The translations under genes were made by a program, and so were the position numbers. Below are positions 42,367-51,555 of a stretch of DNA of 64,000 bases, in pieces. A model generated the notes under the pieces. The model made no database searches. It was given only the letters and a program-made list of their open reading frames with translations, and was not told where the DNA came from. The DNA is from JAIXWP01 sp964428835 (GTDB lineage: Bacteria > Bacteroidota > Bacteroidia > Flavobacteriales_D > Sanyastnellaceae). Where the stretch lies: assembly GCA_964428835.1 (NCBI GenBank), contig CAYRZQ010000012.1, positions 20,421 to 84,420 of the forward strand, written 5' to 3'. Positions within the stretch are counted from its first letter, which is position 1, and each line of letters begins with the position of its first letter.

Positions 42367-43506
42367 CTAGAGTGTTCCGCGCGATTCCTGTTCGCGTTCT
42401 ATTGCTTCAAATAGCGCTTTGAAATTTCCTTTTCCAAAACTCTTCGCTCCTTTTCTTTGAATGATTTCAAAGAACATCGTAGGACGATCGAGCACTGGCT
42501 TCGTGAAGATCTGTAACAAATATCCTTCATCGTCGCGATCGATAAGAATGCCCAAATCACGCAGTGGTGCGAGGTCTTCATCTATTTTTCCAACGCGGTC
42601 GAGAACAGTGTCGTAATATGAATTGGGAACAGTAAGAAAATCAACACCTCTATTTTTTAGTGCTGTTACTGTTTCGATAATATTATCGGTAGCCACGGCG
42701 ATGTGCTGAACGCCTGCGCCGTTGTAGAAGTCAATGTATTCTTCGATTTGCGATTTCTTGCGGCCTTCGGCTGGTTCGTTGATGGGGAATTTGATACGAC
42801 CGTTGCCATTGCTCATCACCTTACTCATCAACGCGGTGTATTCAGTGCTGATGTCTTTGTCATCAAAAGAAACGAGTTGTGCGAAGCCCATCACTTTCGC
42901 ATAAAATTCAACCCATTTATTCATTTCATTCCAACCGACATTTCCGACCATGTGATCGATAAATTTCAATCCAACATCAGTAGGTTTAAAAGATGGATTC
43001 CATGCACGGTAGCCAGGCATGAATACGCCATTATAATTTTTTCTTTCTACAAAAACGTGAAGGGTTTCGCCGTAGGTATGTATTCCTGAAAGCACTACTT
43101 CTCCATCATTATCTTTTACGGTAGTAGGTTCCATGCAGCTAACACCGCCGCGAGCAGTAGTTTCCTTCCAGCTCTTTGCGGCGTCATCTACCCAGAGAGC
43201 CACTACTTTCACGCCGTCTCCATGCTTGTTGATGTGCGCGTTGATGGGTCCGTCGGCTGATAGGGGAGAGGTGAGTACAAGACGAATCTTATCTTGTTGT
43301 AGCACATAGCTCACGGTGTCTTTGCTACCAGTTTCGAGGCCTTTGTATGCCAGTGGTTGGTAACCCCAAGCAGCCATGTAGTAGTAAGCAGCTTGCTTTG
43401 CATTACCCACGTAAAGTTCAACGTGGTCTGTGCCGAGCAACGGGAGAAAATCTTCTGCCTGTGGTACTACTTTCTCGAGTTGTAGAGATGTATTATCGGT
43501 GATCAT
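42367..43506 (-). CDS. hppD: 4-hydroxyphenylpyruvate dioxygenase
   Basis: The protein has 379 residues with two VOC modules. It converts 4-hydroxyphenylpyruvate to homogentisate with Fe(II) in tyrosine breakdown. Iron-binding positions are visible as the His in FIDHMVGNV, the His in VQHIAVATDNI and the late Glu in MFFEIIQRKGAKSFGKGNFKALF, the signature end. It follows hmgA by 24 bases, so the two form an operon with hmgA first. Later genes (maiA/fahA) are not in the window. Confidence 0.97.
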   Translation of the reverse strand: MITDNTSLQLEKVVPQAEDFLPLLGTDHVELYVGNAKQAAYYYMAAWGYQPLAYKGLETGSKDTVSYVLQQDKIRLVLTSPLSADGPINAHINKHGDGVKVVALWVDDAAKSWKETTARGGVSCMEPTTVKDNDGEVVLSGIHTYGETLHVFVERKNYNGVFMPGYRAWNPSFKPTDVGLKFIDHMVGNVGWNEMNKWVEFYAKVMGFAQLVSFDDKDISTEYTALMSKVMSNGNGRIKFPINEPAEGRKKSQIEEYIDFYNGAGVQHIAVATDNIIETVTALKNRGVDFLTVPNSYYDTVLDRVGKIDEDLAPLRDLGILIDRDDEGYLLQIFTKPVLDRPTMFFEIIQRKGAKSFGKGNFKALFEAIEREQESRGTL

Positions 43507-43530
43507 GTAATTATTTTTTTGTAGTGAAAT

Positions 43531-44691
43531 TTATTTTTCTAGCCATGACGTGAGGTAGCCCGGATCAGAGAGGTCTACTGCAAGTTGCGTTACTTTCAGA
43601 GGTCTAAAAGTATCTACCATTACAGCGAGCTCACCGGTTTCTTTTTGTCCGATGCTGCGTTCGGTGGCGCCAGGGTGAGGCCCGTGTGGAATACCACCTG
43701 GGTGCAAAGAGATATAACCTTTATCCACGTGATTGCGGCTCATAAAATCGCCATCGACATAGTACAAAACTTCATCGGAGTCGATGTTGCTGTGATTATA
43801 TGGGGCCGGAATGGCTTGTGGATGATAATCATACAATCGTGGACAGAATGAGCACACTACGAAGTTGTGGGCTTCAAAGGTTTGATGCACGGGCGGTGGT
43901 TGATGCACACGACCGGTGATGGGCTCGAAGTCCTGAATATTGAATGCGTATGGATAATTAAATCCATCCCATCCAATCACATCAAAAGGATGTGAAGCAT
44001 ATTCGAGTGTGTGCAACACATTTTCTTTTCTGATTTTCATGATGAAGTTTCCTTTTTCATCATGCGTTTCCAGATTCTGTGGTCTGCGTATATCACGCTC
44101 ACAGTAAGGAGAATGCTCCAACAACTGCCCGAAATTATTGCGGTAGCGCTTCGGAGTGAGAATAGGAGAAAAAGATTCAACAATAAACAATCGATTGTCT
44201 GTTGTATCGAATTGGATTTGATAAATCATACCGCGTGGAATCACGAGATAGTCGCCATATCCGAAGGTGATATTTCCTAAGAATGTTCTTAGTGTTCCGC
44301 TGCCTTTGTGGATAAAAATCATTTCGTCTGCATCCGCATTTTTATAAAAGTAAGATGTCAGACTTTCGGTTGGCGCTGCTAGCGCGATGTTAAGATCGTT
44401 GTTGAACAACACTGTTTTGCGCGACTCCAAAAAGTCCTTTTCAGGAGCTACGTTAAAACCAGCAAGCATCATCGGTGAAATATTCTTGTCAATCGCTGCT
44501 ACTGGAGCAACATTCACAGGAGTACCTACACTTTTGATCATGGTTGGTCGGTGCACGTGATAGAGCAAGGAGCTCATTCCATGAAAACCTTCTGTTCCAA
44601 AAAGCTGTTCGTAATACAATCCGCCATTGGGCTGTCTGAATACAGTGTGGCGCTTGTGTGGTATTTGTCCTAATTGATGATAAAACGGCAT
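43531..44691 (-). CDS. hmgA: Homogentisate 1,2-dioxygenase
   Basis: The protein has 386 residues. It opens the ring of homogentisate to maleylacetoacetate with Fe(II). The N-terminus MPFYHQLGQIPHKRHTVFR and YEQLFGTEGFHG are typical of the Bacteroidota branch. Candidate iron ligands lie in HPGGIPHGPHPG and the nearby Glu/His positions. The cupin motif LVIPRGMIYQI is also clear. The leader contains an eight-bp inverted repeat at 44710-44733, a possible operator, and a -7-like TACTTTTG at 44755-44748. Its product feeds fumarate and acetoacetate into central metabolism once the remaining genes act. Confidence 0.95.
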   Translation of the reverse strand: MPFYHQLGQIPHKRHTVFRQPNGGLYYEQLFGTEGFHGMSSLLYHVHRPTMIKSVGTPVNVAPVAAIDKNISPMMLAGFNVAPEKDFLESRKTVLFNNDLNIALAAPTESLTSYFYKNADADEMIFIHKGSGTLRTFLGNITFGYGDYLVIPRGMIYQIQFDTTDNRLFIVESFSPILTPKRYRNNFGQLLEHSPYCERDIRRPQNLETHDEKGNFIMKIRKENVLHTLEYASHPFDVIGWDGFNYPYAFNIQDFEPITGRVHQPPPVHQTFEAHNFVVCSFCPRLYDYHPQAIPAPYNHSNIDSDEVLYYVDGDFMSRNHVDKGYISLHPGGIPHGPHPGATERSIGQKETGELAVMVDTFRPLKVTQLAVDLSDPGYLTSWLEK

Positions 44692-44709
44692 GACTTCAAT
44701 GTTCTGATT

Positions 44710-44733
44710 TTCAACAGCATTGTTTCTGTTGAA
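44710..44733 (-). promoter_or_regulatory. Candidate operator of the hmgA-hppD operon
   Basis: TTCAACAG-N8-CTGTTGAA is a perfect dyad, 19 bases ahead of the hmgA ATG and just downstream of a -7-like box (TACTTTTG, 44755-44748). That position suits a repressor site. No regulator gene is adjacent. Confidence 0.5.
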
Positions 44734-44793
44734 TGGATTTGTGAAGCCAAAAGTAATTAGACGGAGGTCAAACGACTTCTAAAATGATTAAAA

Positions 44794-45204
44794 TCATTTA
44801 TAGAACCGCGGAGGTTCGATTTTATTAGGTACTAAAAGTGCCTGTGGATAGAGTTTCTTGAGTTCAGCGTAGTTTTTCTGAGCTTCGAGTGAAGTTCTGA
44901 AATCGCCCACACGAACGACATAGTCGGGGGTATTTTGTTCGATGTAGGCCTGCATTTTTAGACCGCTATTGAGAAACTTTGCACGCACGTTTTTCGCGTC
45001 TGCGTAGGAGCCTAGGAATATTTGCACTCGATATCCTTTCATTTCAGATTTGCCGCGCATCTTTTTTTCTAAAGAATCAATTTTTGAAGAAAGGATAAAA
45101 TTTACGTCTCCAAGATTTCCTGTAAAAGACGAGTCGCTGCTTTGTCCAAAGGCTGAAAGAACCGAAATAACAAGTAGAGCTGTACAAAGGAAACGCGTAG
45201 TCAT
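44794..45204 (-). CDS. Exported SPOR-domain protein
   Basis: From the ATG at 45204 the protein has 136 residues with signal peptide MTTRFLCTALLVISVLSAFGQ; a longer frame to 45252 adds an implausible N-terminus. A linker is followed by a SPOR domain (about 60-130; GYRVQIFLGSYADAKNVRAK, DYVVRVGDFRTSLEAQKNY). SPOR domains bind glycan strands lacking stem peptides at division sites. It is periplasmic. A -7 box TACCTTTG lies at 45235-45228. Confidence 0.85.
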   Translation of the reverse strand: MTTRFLCTALLVISVLSAFGQSSDSSFTGNLGDVNFILSSKIDSLEKKMRGKSEMKGYRVQIFLGSYADAKNVRAKFLNSGLKMQAYIEQNTPDYVVRVGDFRTSLEAQKNYAELKKLYPQALLVPNKIEPPRFYK

Positions 45205-45371
45205 ATTTTGTGAAAAATAATAAAATGCAAAGGTAATGAAAGCAGGATGCAAAGAGAATTTTATGCCAAAACGAAAGCTATCTAATTGAGGTCAAATAAG
45301 GTGGCTTGATTCGTCATGGTATTGTCTTATTTAGAATGTTTATAAATTACAATTAAACACAATTCAGCCCC

Positions 45372-45400
45372 TTGTTGATGCGAGTCGTGGTATAAATTTG
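45372..45400 (+). promoter_or_regulatory. Bacteroidota-type promoter of the act-cox operon
   Basis: TTG (45372-45374), 18 bases, TAAATTTG (45393-45400): an exact TTG-N18-TAnnTTTG match, 41 bases before the actA ATG. Confidence 0.6.
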
Positions 45401-45441
45401 CAGCCATTCTATAGTGTAGAATCACGTAAAATACAGCAATA

Positions 45442-46833
45442 ATGCGGTTTTCAGACAGTTTTTACAATCGGGTTCTCATCACGCTTGCGTTGATTATTTC
45501 AACAGCACTAACATCTTTTGCAAGTATCCATGAAGGTGGTGATGTAGCCAAAGGAGAGCAATTGTTCAATGCGAACTGTGCCTCGTGTCACAAAATCACC
45601 AATGAAGTGTTGGCTGCGCCTGGTCTCGGGGGCATCGACCAACGCTGGGCAGGAAAGGATGCACTTCTTGTGAAGTGGATCCAAAATCCTCAAGCTGCTG
45701 CGGCTACTGGTGACGCTTACATCAAGCAATTGGTAGCGACCAACGTTCCTCTTTTCGGATGGATGGCGGGTCAAGCGGTAAGCGAGGCAGAAATCAAAGA
45801 CATTTTGACCTACATCAAAACTCCCCCAGCAGGTGCTGCTGGTGGCGCTGCTGCAGGTGCAGTAAATGAGTGTCAAACACTCGAGGAGCTTCAGGCTGCG
45901 GCTGAGGAAAATGAAGAGTCAGATGGCTTTATTTGGTTCATCATCATCGGCGTAATCTTCACCATCATTGCTATCTCTGCGGCAAATATTAGCCGTTCAT
46001 TGAAAAATGCAATGAATGAGCGCGATGGTCTTCCTGCAGAAGTAGAGCATTCATATTGGCACAATGTGAAGACTTGGATGTGGACCAACAAAACATTCGT
46101 ATCCATCATCGGCGTATTCCTCGTGTGCTACTTTGTAGTGGTAGGTTACAGCAGCTTGATGGATATCGCTGTTTATGAGGGTTATACTCCAACACAGCCA
46201 GTGTGGTTCTCTCACAGCATCCACGTTTGTCAAAACGAAGTAGATTGTCAATATTGCCACAGCAGCGCAGCTAAGTCGAAGCACGCTGGCATTCCTTCTG
46301 TGAACGTTTGTATGAACTGTCACAAGGGTATCAACAAAGGAACAATCACTGGCGAAAAGGAAATCAATAAGATTTATGCTGCTATCGGTTTCGATCCAAC
46401 TACAAAGCAGTACATCGAAAACTACGAAGAGAAGCCTATCGCTTGGAACAAAGTTCACAACTTACCTGACCACGTTTATTTCAACCACTCACAGCACGTA
46501 ACTGTAGGTAACATCGATTGTAAGCAGTGTCACGGTCCAGTTGAGAAGTACACTGTAGGTCACCAGGCTACGATCGAAGAGATCAATGCACAAGATCCAG
46601 CTGAAGTTCCTGGCCTAATCAAATTGACAAAGCCAACCCTCACCATGGGATGGTGCTTGGAATGTCACAACAAATCTCAGGTGGATCTCACCAGCTCTGA
46701 GTACTACGAAGAAATGCACAATCGCTTCAAGGCTACTGGTCTTGGTCAGCGTACTATTCGCGATATCATGGAAGACGGTGAAATCACTGTTCGCGAAATG
46801 GGCGGTTGGGAATGTGGTAAGTGTCACTATTAA
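45442..46833 (+). CDS. actA: Alternative complex III subunit ActA, hexaheme form with N-terminal cytochrome c domain
   Basis: The protein has 463 residues. It is the multiheme c-type cytochrome of ACIII, which oxidises quinol and reduces downstream cytochromes. A signal-like helix (11-28) is followed by a class I cytochrome c domain with CASCH (46-50). An Ala/Gly linker, a helix at 162-182 and a second at 219-238 come next. The pentaheme domain has CQYCH (269-273), CMNCH (290-294), CKQCH (360-364), CLECH (405-409) and CGKCH (458-462, almost the C-terminus). Classic ActA is described as pentaheme; here a sixth site is fused at the front. First gene of actABCDEF-coxBA, with a promoter at 45372-45400. 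Confidence 0.95.
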   Translation: MRFSDSFYNRVLITLALIISTALTSFASIHEGGDVAKGEQLFNANCASCHKITNEVLAAPGLGGIDQRWAGKDALLVKWIQNPQAAAATGDAYIKQLVATNVPLFGWMAGQAVSEAEIKDILTYIKTPPAGAAGGAAAGAVNECQTLEELQAAAEENEESDGFIWFIIIGVIFTIIAISAANISRSLKNAMNERDGLPAEVEHSYWHNVKTWMWTNKTFVSIIGVFLVCYFVVVGYSSLMDIAVYEGYTPTQPVWFSHSIHVCQNEVDCQYCHSSAAKSKHAGIPSVNVCMNCHKGINKGTITGEKEINKIYAAIGFDPTTKQYIENYEEKPIAWNKVHNLPDHVYFNHSQHVTVGNIDCKQCHGPVEKYTVGHQATIEEINAQDPAEVPGLIKLTKPTLTMGWCLECHNKSQVDLTSSEYYEEMHNRFKATGLGQRTIRDIMEDGEITVREMGGWECGKCHY

Positions 46834-46853
46834 TCTGAATTCGACCTACAACA

Positions 46854-49800
46854 ATGGGAATGAATAAGAAATACTGGACCGGCTTAGATGAATTAAACAA
46901 TACGCCGGCTTTCCAAGAAGCAATCTCTAACGAGTTCAGCAACACCGAGCGTGTTGAAGACTTCTTGAGTAATGATAAATTAAAGGAAACCAACACAGGA
47001 CGTCGCGACTTCCTCAAGTTCATGGGTTTCAGCGTAGCTGCTGCAACACTGGCTGCTTGTGAAACGCCCGTTGTGAAGAGCATTCCTTATGTGGTGAAAC
47101 CAGAGGAAATCACTCCTGGTATCGCCAACTATTATGCTTCTACATACTATGATGGAAATGACTACGGTAACATTCTCGTGAAAACACGTGAAGGCCGTCC
47201 AATTTTCATCAAAGGAAACAAGAGTCTCGGTTTGGCTAAGGGTAACATCGGTGCACGCATCAATGCTTCTGTTATCGGTCTTTACGATAGCGCCAGATTG
47301 AAGGGTCCAAAGAAAGGCGGTAACGACATTTCTTGGACTGATCTTGATAGCGAAGTGAAAGGCGCGCTTGCTTCTGCACGCAGCATCCGCATCGTTTCTA
47401 ATACCATTATCAGCCCATCGACTCAAAGAGCAATCAACGAGTTTTCTACGAAATATGCCGGTAAAGTGAAGCACGTTCAATACGATGCAATCTCTTACAA
47501 CGGTATCACAAAAGCTAACCTTGCTGCTTTCGGTAAGGCAGTTGTTCCAAATTACGATTTTGGAAAAGCTGAAGTGATTGTGAGCATCGCAGCAGATTTC
47601 CTCGGTACTTGGCTCACGCCAGCAATGTACCAGATTGGATATTCTGAAGGCCGCGATGTAGACAATGGAAAAATGAGCAAGCACTTCCAGTTTGAGTCTG
47701 TAATGTCTCTAACAGGTTCAAATAGTGACGAGCGTATTCCAATCAAACCTTCTCAGGAGGGTAAAGTAGCTGCAGCTATTTATGCATCTCTCACTGGTTC
47801 TGCTGAAAAAGTAGAAGGTGTGAATGAAGTAGTGTTCAACAAAATGATCACTGCTCTCAAGGGCGCTGCTGGCAAGAGTTTGGTAGTTGCTGGTAGCAAT
47901 GACCCAAATGTTCAATTGATCGTTAATGCCATCAACCAATCACTTGGAAACTATGGCAAAACAATAGACATCAACAATCCAATCACTCTTTACAGAGGAA
48001 ATGATGCGGATATGTTGGCTTTGGTAGATGAGATGAACGCAGGTGCCGTCGACGCTTTAATCGTTTATGGCTCTAATCCAGCGTACTCTTGGTACCAATC
48101 AGATAAGTTTATCTCAGGTCTTGGTAAGGTTAAGACAAGTGTTTGTTTCAATGGCTTCGCAGATGAGACTGCCAGCCGCTGTACTTACATGGCACCAGAC
48201 CATCACTATTTGGAGTCATGGAATGATTTTTCATTCGTGAACGGTCGTGTGGACTTGGCTCAGCCTACTATTTCTCCCCTTTACAACACACGTCAAGCTC
48301 AGGAGAGCTTGTTGCGTTGGTCTGATAACGGTTCGTCATACTACGATTTCATGCGCACCACTCATAATGGTTCGTACACATCGGCAATGATGGCCACCGA
48401 CAGCTCATGGAATATGGCTGTTCACAACGGAACGTTCGCTGCAACAGTTGCTGTGGCTGCCGCGGCTGCCGAAGCACCTGCTGCTACCGCTGCTCCTACT
48501 ACTCCTACTACTCCTACTACTCCTACTGATGCTCCTGCTCCTGCTCCTACTCCTGCTCCTACTGCATCTACTCTCAACATCGCTGCTGCAATCAGCGCTG
48601 TGAAAGCAGTTAAAGGTGGAACTTGGGAAGTTGCATTGTACGAGAAAATCACTGTAGGTAACGGTAATCAGGCTAACAACCCTTATTTGCATGAAACCCC
48701 AGATCCAATCACGAAAGTGACCTGGGACAACTATATCACCATGTCTCCGCTCGACGCAAAAGAGTTTGGATACAATGTGAATCTCGGTCAAGAATCTGCT
48801 GCAACTGTTGCGAAAGTGACAGTGAACGGCAAGGAAATGACTCTTCCAGTATTCCCAGCACCTGGTCAAAAGCGTGGTACCATTGGTATCGCTCTTGGTT
48901 ATGGTCGTGGAGCAGGCAACGAAGAAATCGGAAGCGCTGCCTATCAAATCGGTGAATACGGACAGCACATGCTCGTGGATGATAAGCGCGTTCCAATTGG
49001 TAAAAATGCCTTCGCATTAGCTACCATGGTGGACGGTGTTCCCGTATATGCTGGCTATAGCGCTAATGTAGACATCACAGAAGAAGAGTATTACCTCGCG
49101 ACGACACAAATGCAGAATACTGTAATGGGTCGTGATTCTGTAGTAAAAGAAACAACTTTCGCCACATTCATGGCGGAGAAAGACAAGAAGAAAGGGACAG
49201 CTACATACAATATGGTTCCTGCTCTTGTAGTGCATGAAGACATCAATAAAGATGGCAAAATCAATGCACAGGATAAAAAACCAACCAGTGAAATTGATCT
49301 TTGGGCTGATCATCCAGTAGAAGGTGTGGGACACCGTTGGGGATTGACTATCGACTTGACTTCATGTCTTGGTTGTGGAGCTTGTATTACAGCTTGTCAT
49401 ACTGAAAATAACGTTCCCGTTGTAGGTAAAGAAGAAGTATTGAAGCACCGCGATATGCACTGGTTGCGTATCGACCGCTACTTCAGTTCTGATTTCGCTA
49501 CAGTGGAAGAGACATCTGAAAAGAAAGACCTCGGAACAATCGCTGCATATCGCGATATGGAAAACGCTGCTGAGAATCCTCGCACCGTTCACATGCCAAT
49601 GATGTGTCAGCACTGTAACCACGCTCCTTGTGAGACTGTGTGTCCAGTGGCAGCAACAGTTCACAGCAATGAAGGTCTAAACAACATGGCTTACAACCGT
49701 TGTATTGGTACTCGTTACTGCGCAAACAACTGCCCATATAAAGTTCGTCGCTTCAACTGGTTCAACTATGTGACCAACGATAAGTTCTCGAACTTCAACC

Positions 49801-50141
49801 CATCACAAGGAGAAATGACTCGTATGGTATTAAACCCAGATGTGACCGTTCGTACACGTGGTGTAATGGAAAAATGTAGCATGTGTCAACAGCGCATTCA
49901 AGAAGGTAAGTTAGAAGCTAAGAAGGCTGGTGTTCCAGTTCCAGATGGCTCTATTCAAACCGCTTGTGCTGAGGCATGTCCAACAAACGCAATCGTATTC
50001 GGTGACTTGAACGATCAGGCTTCATTGAACACCAAGCGTTCACAGAACGTTCGTTCTTACCACGCTCTTGAAGAAGTGGGAATTCAGCCGAACGTATTCT
50101 ACATGACAAAAGTTCGCAACATTGAAGAAACCGAAGCATAA
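46854..50141 (+). CDS. actB: Alternative complex III subunit ActB (molybdopterin-like plus iron-sulfur)
   Basis: The protein has 1095 residues. A TAT signal is internal, GRRDFLKFMGFSVAAATLAAC, with Arg50-Arg51 and a lipobox Cys69 that could anchor it. Residues about 75-780 form the molybdopterin-oxidoreductase-like domain, which in ACIII binds no cofactor. A low-complexity Pro/Thr/Ala insert lies at about 546-571. The C-terminal domain has four Cys groups (CLGCGACITAC near 838; CQHCNHAPCETVC; CIGTRYCANNC; CSMCQQ with CAEAC), as expected for three [4Fe-4S] and one [3Fe-4S]. It passes electrons from quinol towards ActA. TatC is at 18173. Confidence 0.95.
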   Translation: MGMNKKYWTGLDELNNTPAFQEAISNEFSNTERVEDFLSNDKLKETNTGRRDFLKFMGFSVAAATLAACETPVVKSIPYVVKPEEITPGIANYYASTYYDGNDYGNILVKTREGRPIFIKGNKSLGLAKGNIGARINASVIGLYDSARLKGPKKGGNDISWTDLDSEVKGALASARSIRIVSNTIISPSTQRAINEFSTKYAGKVKHVQYDAISYNGITKANLAAFGKAVVPNYDFGKAEVIVSIAADFLGTWLTPAMYQIGYSEGRDVDNGKMSKHFQFESVMSLTGSNSDERIPIKPSQEGKVAAAIYASLTGSAEKVEGVNEVVFNKMITALKGAAGKSLVVAGSNDPNVQLIVNAINQSLGNYGKTIDINNPITLYRGNDADMLALVDEMNAGAVDALIVYGSNPAYSWYQSDKFISGLGKVKTSVCFNGFADETASRCTYMAPDHHYLESWNDFSFVNGRVDLAQPTISPLYNTRQAQESLLRWSDNGSSYYDFMRTTHNGSYTSAMMATDSSWNMAVHNGTFAATVAVAAAAAEAPAATAAPTTPTTPTTPTDAPAPAPTPAPTASTLNIAAAISAVKAVKGGTWEVALYEKITVGNGNQANNPYLHETPDPITKVTWDNYITMSPLDAKEFGYNVNLGQESAATVAKVTVNGKEMTLPVFPAPGQKRGTIGIALGYGRGAGNEEIGSAAYQIGEYGQHMLVDDKRVPIGKNAFALATMVDGVPVYAGYSANVDITEEEYYLATTQMQNTVMGRDSVVKETTFATFMAEKDKKKGTATYNMVPALVVHEDINKDGKINAQDKKPTSEIDLWADHPVEGVGHRWGLTIDLTSCLGCGACITACHTENNVPVVGKEEVLKHRDMHWLRIDRYFSSDFATVEETSEKKDLGTIAAYRDMENAAENPRTVHMPMMCQHCNHAPCETVCPVAATVHSNEGLNNMAYNRCIGTRYCANNCPYKVRRFNWFNYVTNDKFSNFNPSQGEMTRMVLNPDVTVRTRGVMEKCSMCQQRIQEGKLEAKKAGVPVPDGSIQTACAEACPTNAIVFGDLNDQASLNTKRSQNVRSYHALEEVGIQPNVFYMTKVRNIEETEA
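48489..48566 (+). repeat. In-frame trinucleotide repeat coding a Pro/Thr/Ala linker in ActB
   Basis: Codons alternate as CCT-ACT-ACT (four units) then GCT-CCT (several units), coding APTTPTTPTTPTD and APAPAPTPAP. It is a microsatellite inside a conserved respiratory gene and may vary in length between strains. Confidence 0.8.
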
Positions 50142-50153
50142 TCTACGAAGATC

Positions 50154-51530
50154 ATGATAAAAGAAGCATCAATAAGAAAACCTCTTATCCTCGGTCACAA
50201 GACTTATGGCGACATCACGAATGATGTTGTGAGTCCGATTGAGGGTCCTGCACCAAAGCAGTGGAAGATTGCCATCACTATTGCCGCGATTGTTGCGCTT
50301 TATGGTGTTGGATGTATTATGTATCTCGTAGCAAACGGTATCGGTACTTGGGGATTGAACAAGACTGTGGGTTGGGCATGGGATATCACCAACTTCGTAT
50401 GGTGGGTTGGTATCGGTCACGCTGGTACCCTTATCTCAGCGGTATTGTTGTTGTTCCGTCAACGCTGGCGCATGGCGATTAACCGAAGTGCTGAAGCGAT
50501 GACGATCTTCGCCGTAATCATGGCAGCACTTTTCCCTGTATTCCACATGGGTCGTGTTTGGCTAGCTTACTGGACTTTACCACTTCCAAACCAATTCGGT
50601 TCATTGTGGCCCAACTTCAACTCGGCATTGATGTGGGACGTATTCGCGATCTCAACTTACTTCTCTGTATCGCTGGTATTCTGGTACATTGGTCTTATCC
50701 CAGACTTCGCTACAATTCGCGATAGAATGGTGAATCCAAAGATGAAGAAATTCTATAGCATTCTTTCTTTCGGTTGGTCTGGCCGCGCTAAGCACTGGAC
50801 ACGTTTTGAAGAAGTATCATTGGTACTCGCAGGTATTGCAACACCACTCGTATTCTCTGTACACTCTATCGTATCGATGGACTTTGCTACCTCAGTAATT
50901 CCAGGTTGGCACACGACCATCTTCCCTCCATACTTCGTATCGGGTGCGGTATTCTCAGGATTCGCGATGGTATTGACTCTTCTCTTGATCATGAGAAAGA
51001 CGATGCGTCTCGAGGCTTACATCCACATGAAGCACGTTGAATACATGAACATCGTAATCATCGTGACAGGTTCTATCGTTGGTGTGGCTTATTTGACAGA
51101 GCTTTTCATTTCTTGGTATAGCGGCGTAGAATATGAATCATACGCCTTCATCAACCGTTTCTCAGGACCATACGCTTGGTCGTACTGGATGATGATGACA
51201 TGTAACGTAATCAGCCCGCAGCTCTTCTGGTTCAAGAAGATCCGCACAAGCTTGACCGCTACGTTCATCCTTTCGATTGTAGTAAACATCGGTATGTGGT
51301 TTGAGCGTTTCGTAATCATCGTTACTTCTATTCACCGTGACTACACTCCTGGAGCTTGGGGCGAATTCCACCCATCTTCAATTGACATTGGATTATTCAT
51401 CGGTACCATCGGTATTTTCTTCACCTTGTTCTTATTGTTTGCGCGTTACTTCCCAGTACTCGCTCTCAACGAGTTGAAGACAATCTTGAAGGTGTCTGGT
51501 GAGAGTTACAAAAACGATAAAAGTCATTAA
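50154..51530 (+). CDS. actC: Alternative complex III subunit ActC (NrfD-like quinol-binding membrane protein)
   Basis: The protein has 458 residues and about ten helices of the NrfD/PsrC family. Conserved stretches include VWWVGIGHAGTLISAVL, FPVFHMGRVWLAYW and the late EFHPSSIDIGLF. It holds the quinol site on the periplasmic side and is part of the proton-conducting membrane core. It lies 12 bases after actB. Confidence 0.96.
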   Translation: MIKEASIRKPLILGHKTYGDITNDVVSPIEGPAPKQWKIAITIAAIVALYGVGCIMYLVANGIGTWGLNKTVGWAWDITNFVWWVGIGHAGTLISAVLLLFRQRWRMAINRSAEAMTIFAVIMAALFPVFHMGRVWLAYWTLPLPNQFGSLWPNFNSALMWDVFAISTYFSVSLVFWYIGLIPDFATIRDRMVNPKMKKFYSILSFGWSGRAKHWTRFEEVSLVLAGIATPLVFSVHSIVSMDFATSVIPGWHTTIFPPYFVSGAVFSGFAMVLTLLLIMRKTMRLEAYIHMKHVEYMNIVIIVTGSIVGVAYLTELFISWYSGVEYESYAFINRFSGPYAWSYWMMMTCNVISPQLFWFKKIRTSLTATFILSIVVNIGMWFERFVIIVTSIHRDYTPGAWGEFHPSSIDIGLFIGTIGIFFTLFLLFARYFPVLALNELKTILKVSGESYKNDKSH

Positions 51531-51555
51531 GTAAAAGCATTAGTACATTATTACT

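Noticed and set aside
46980..47684. 234-residue open frame on the minus strand within actB
   Set aside because: Antisense to a clearly conserved gene; composition is not protein-like.
48405..48968. Ser/Arg-rich open frame on the minus strand
   Set aside because: It is the complement of the ActB low-complexity codons and has no independent signal.
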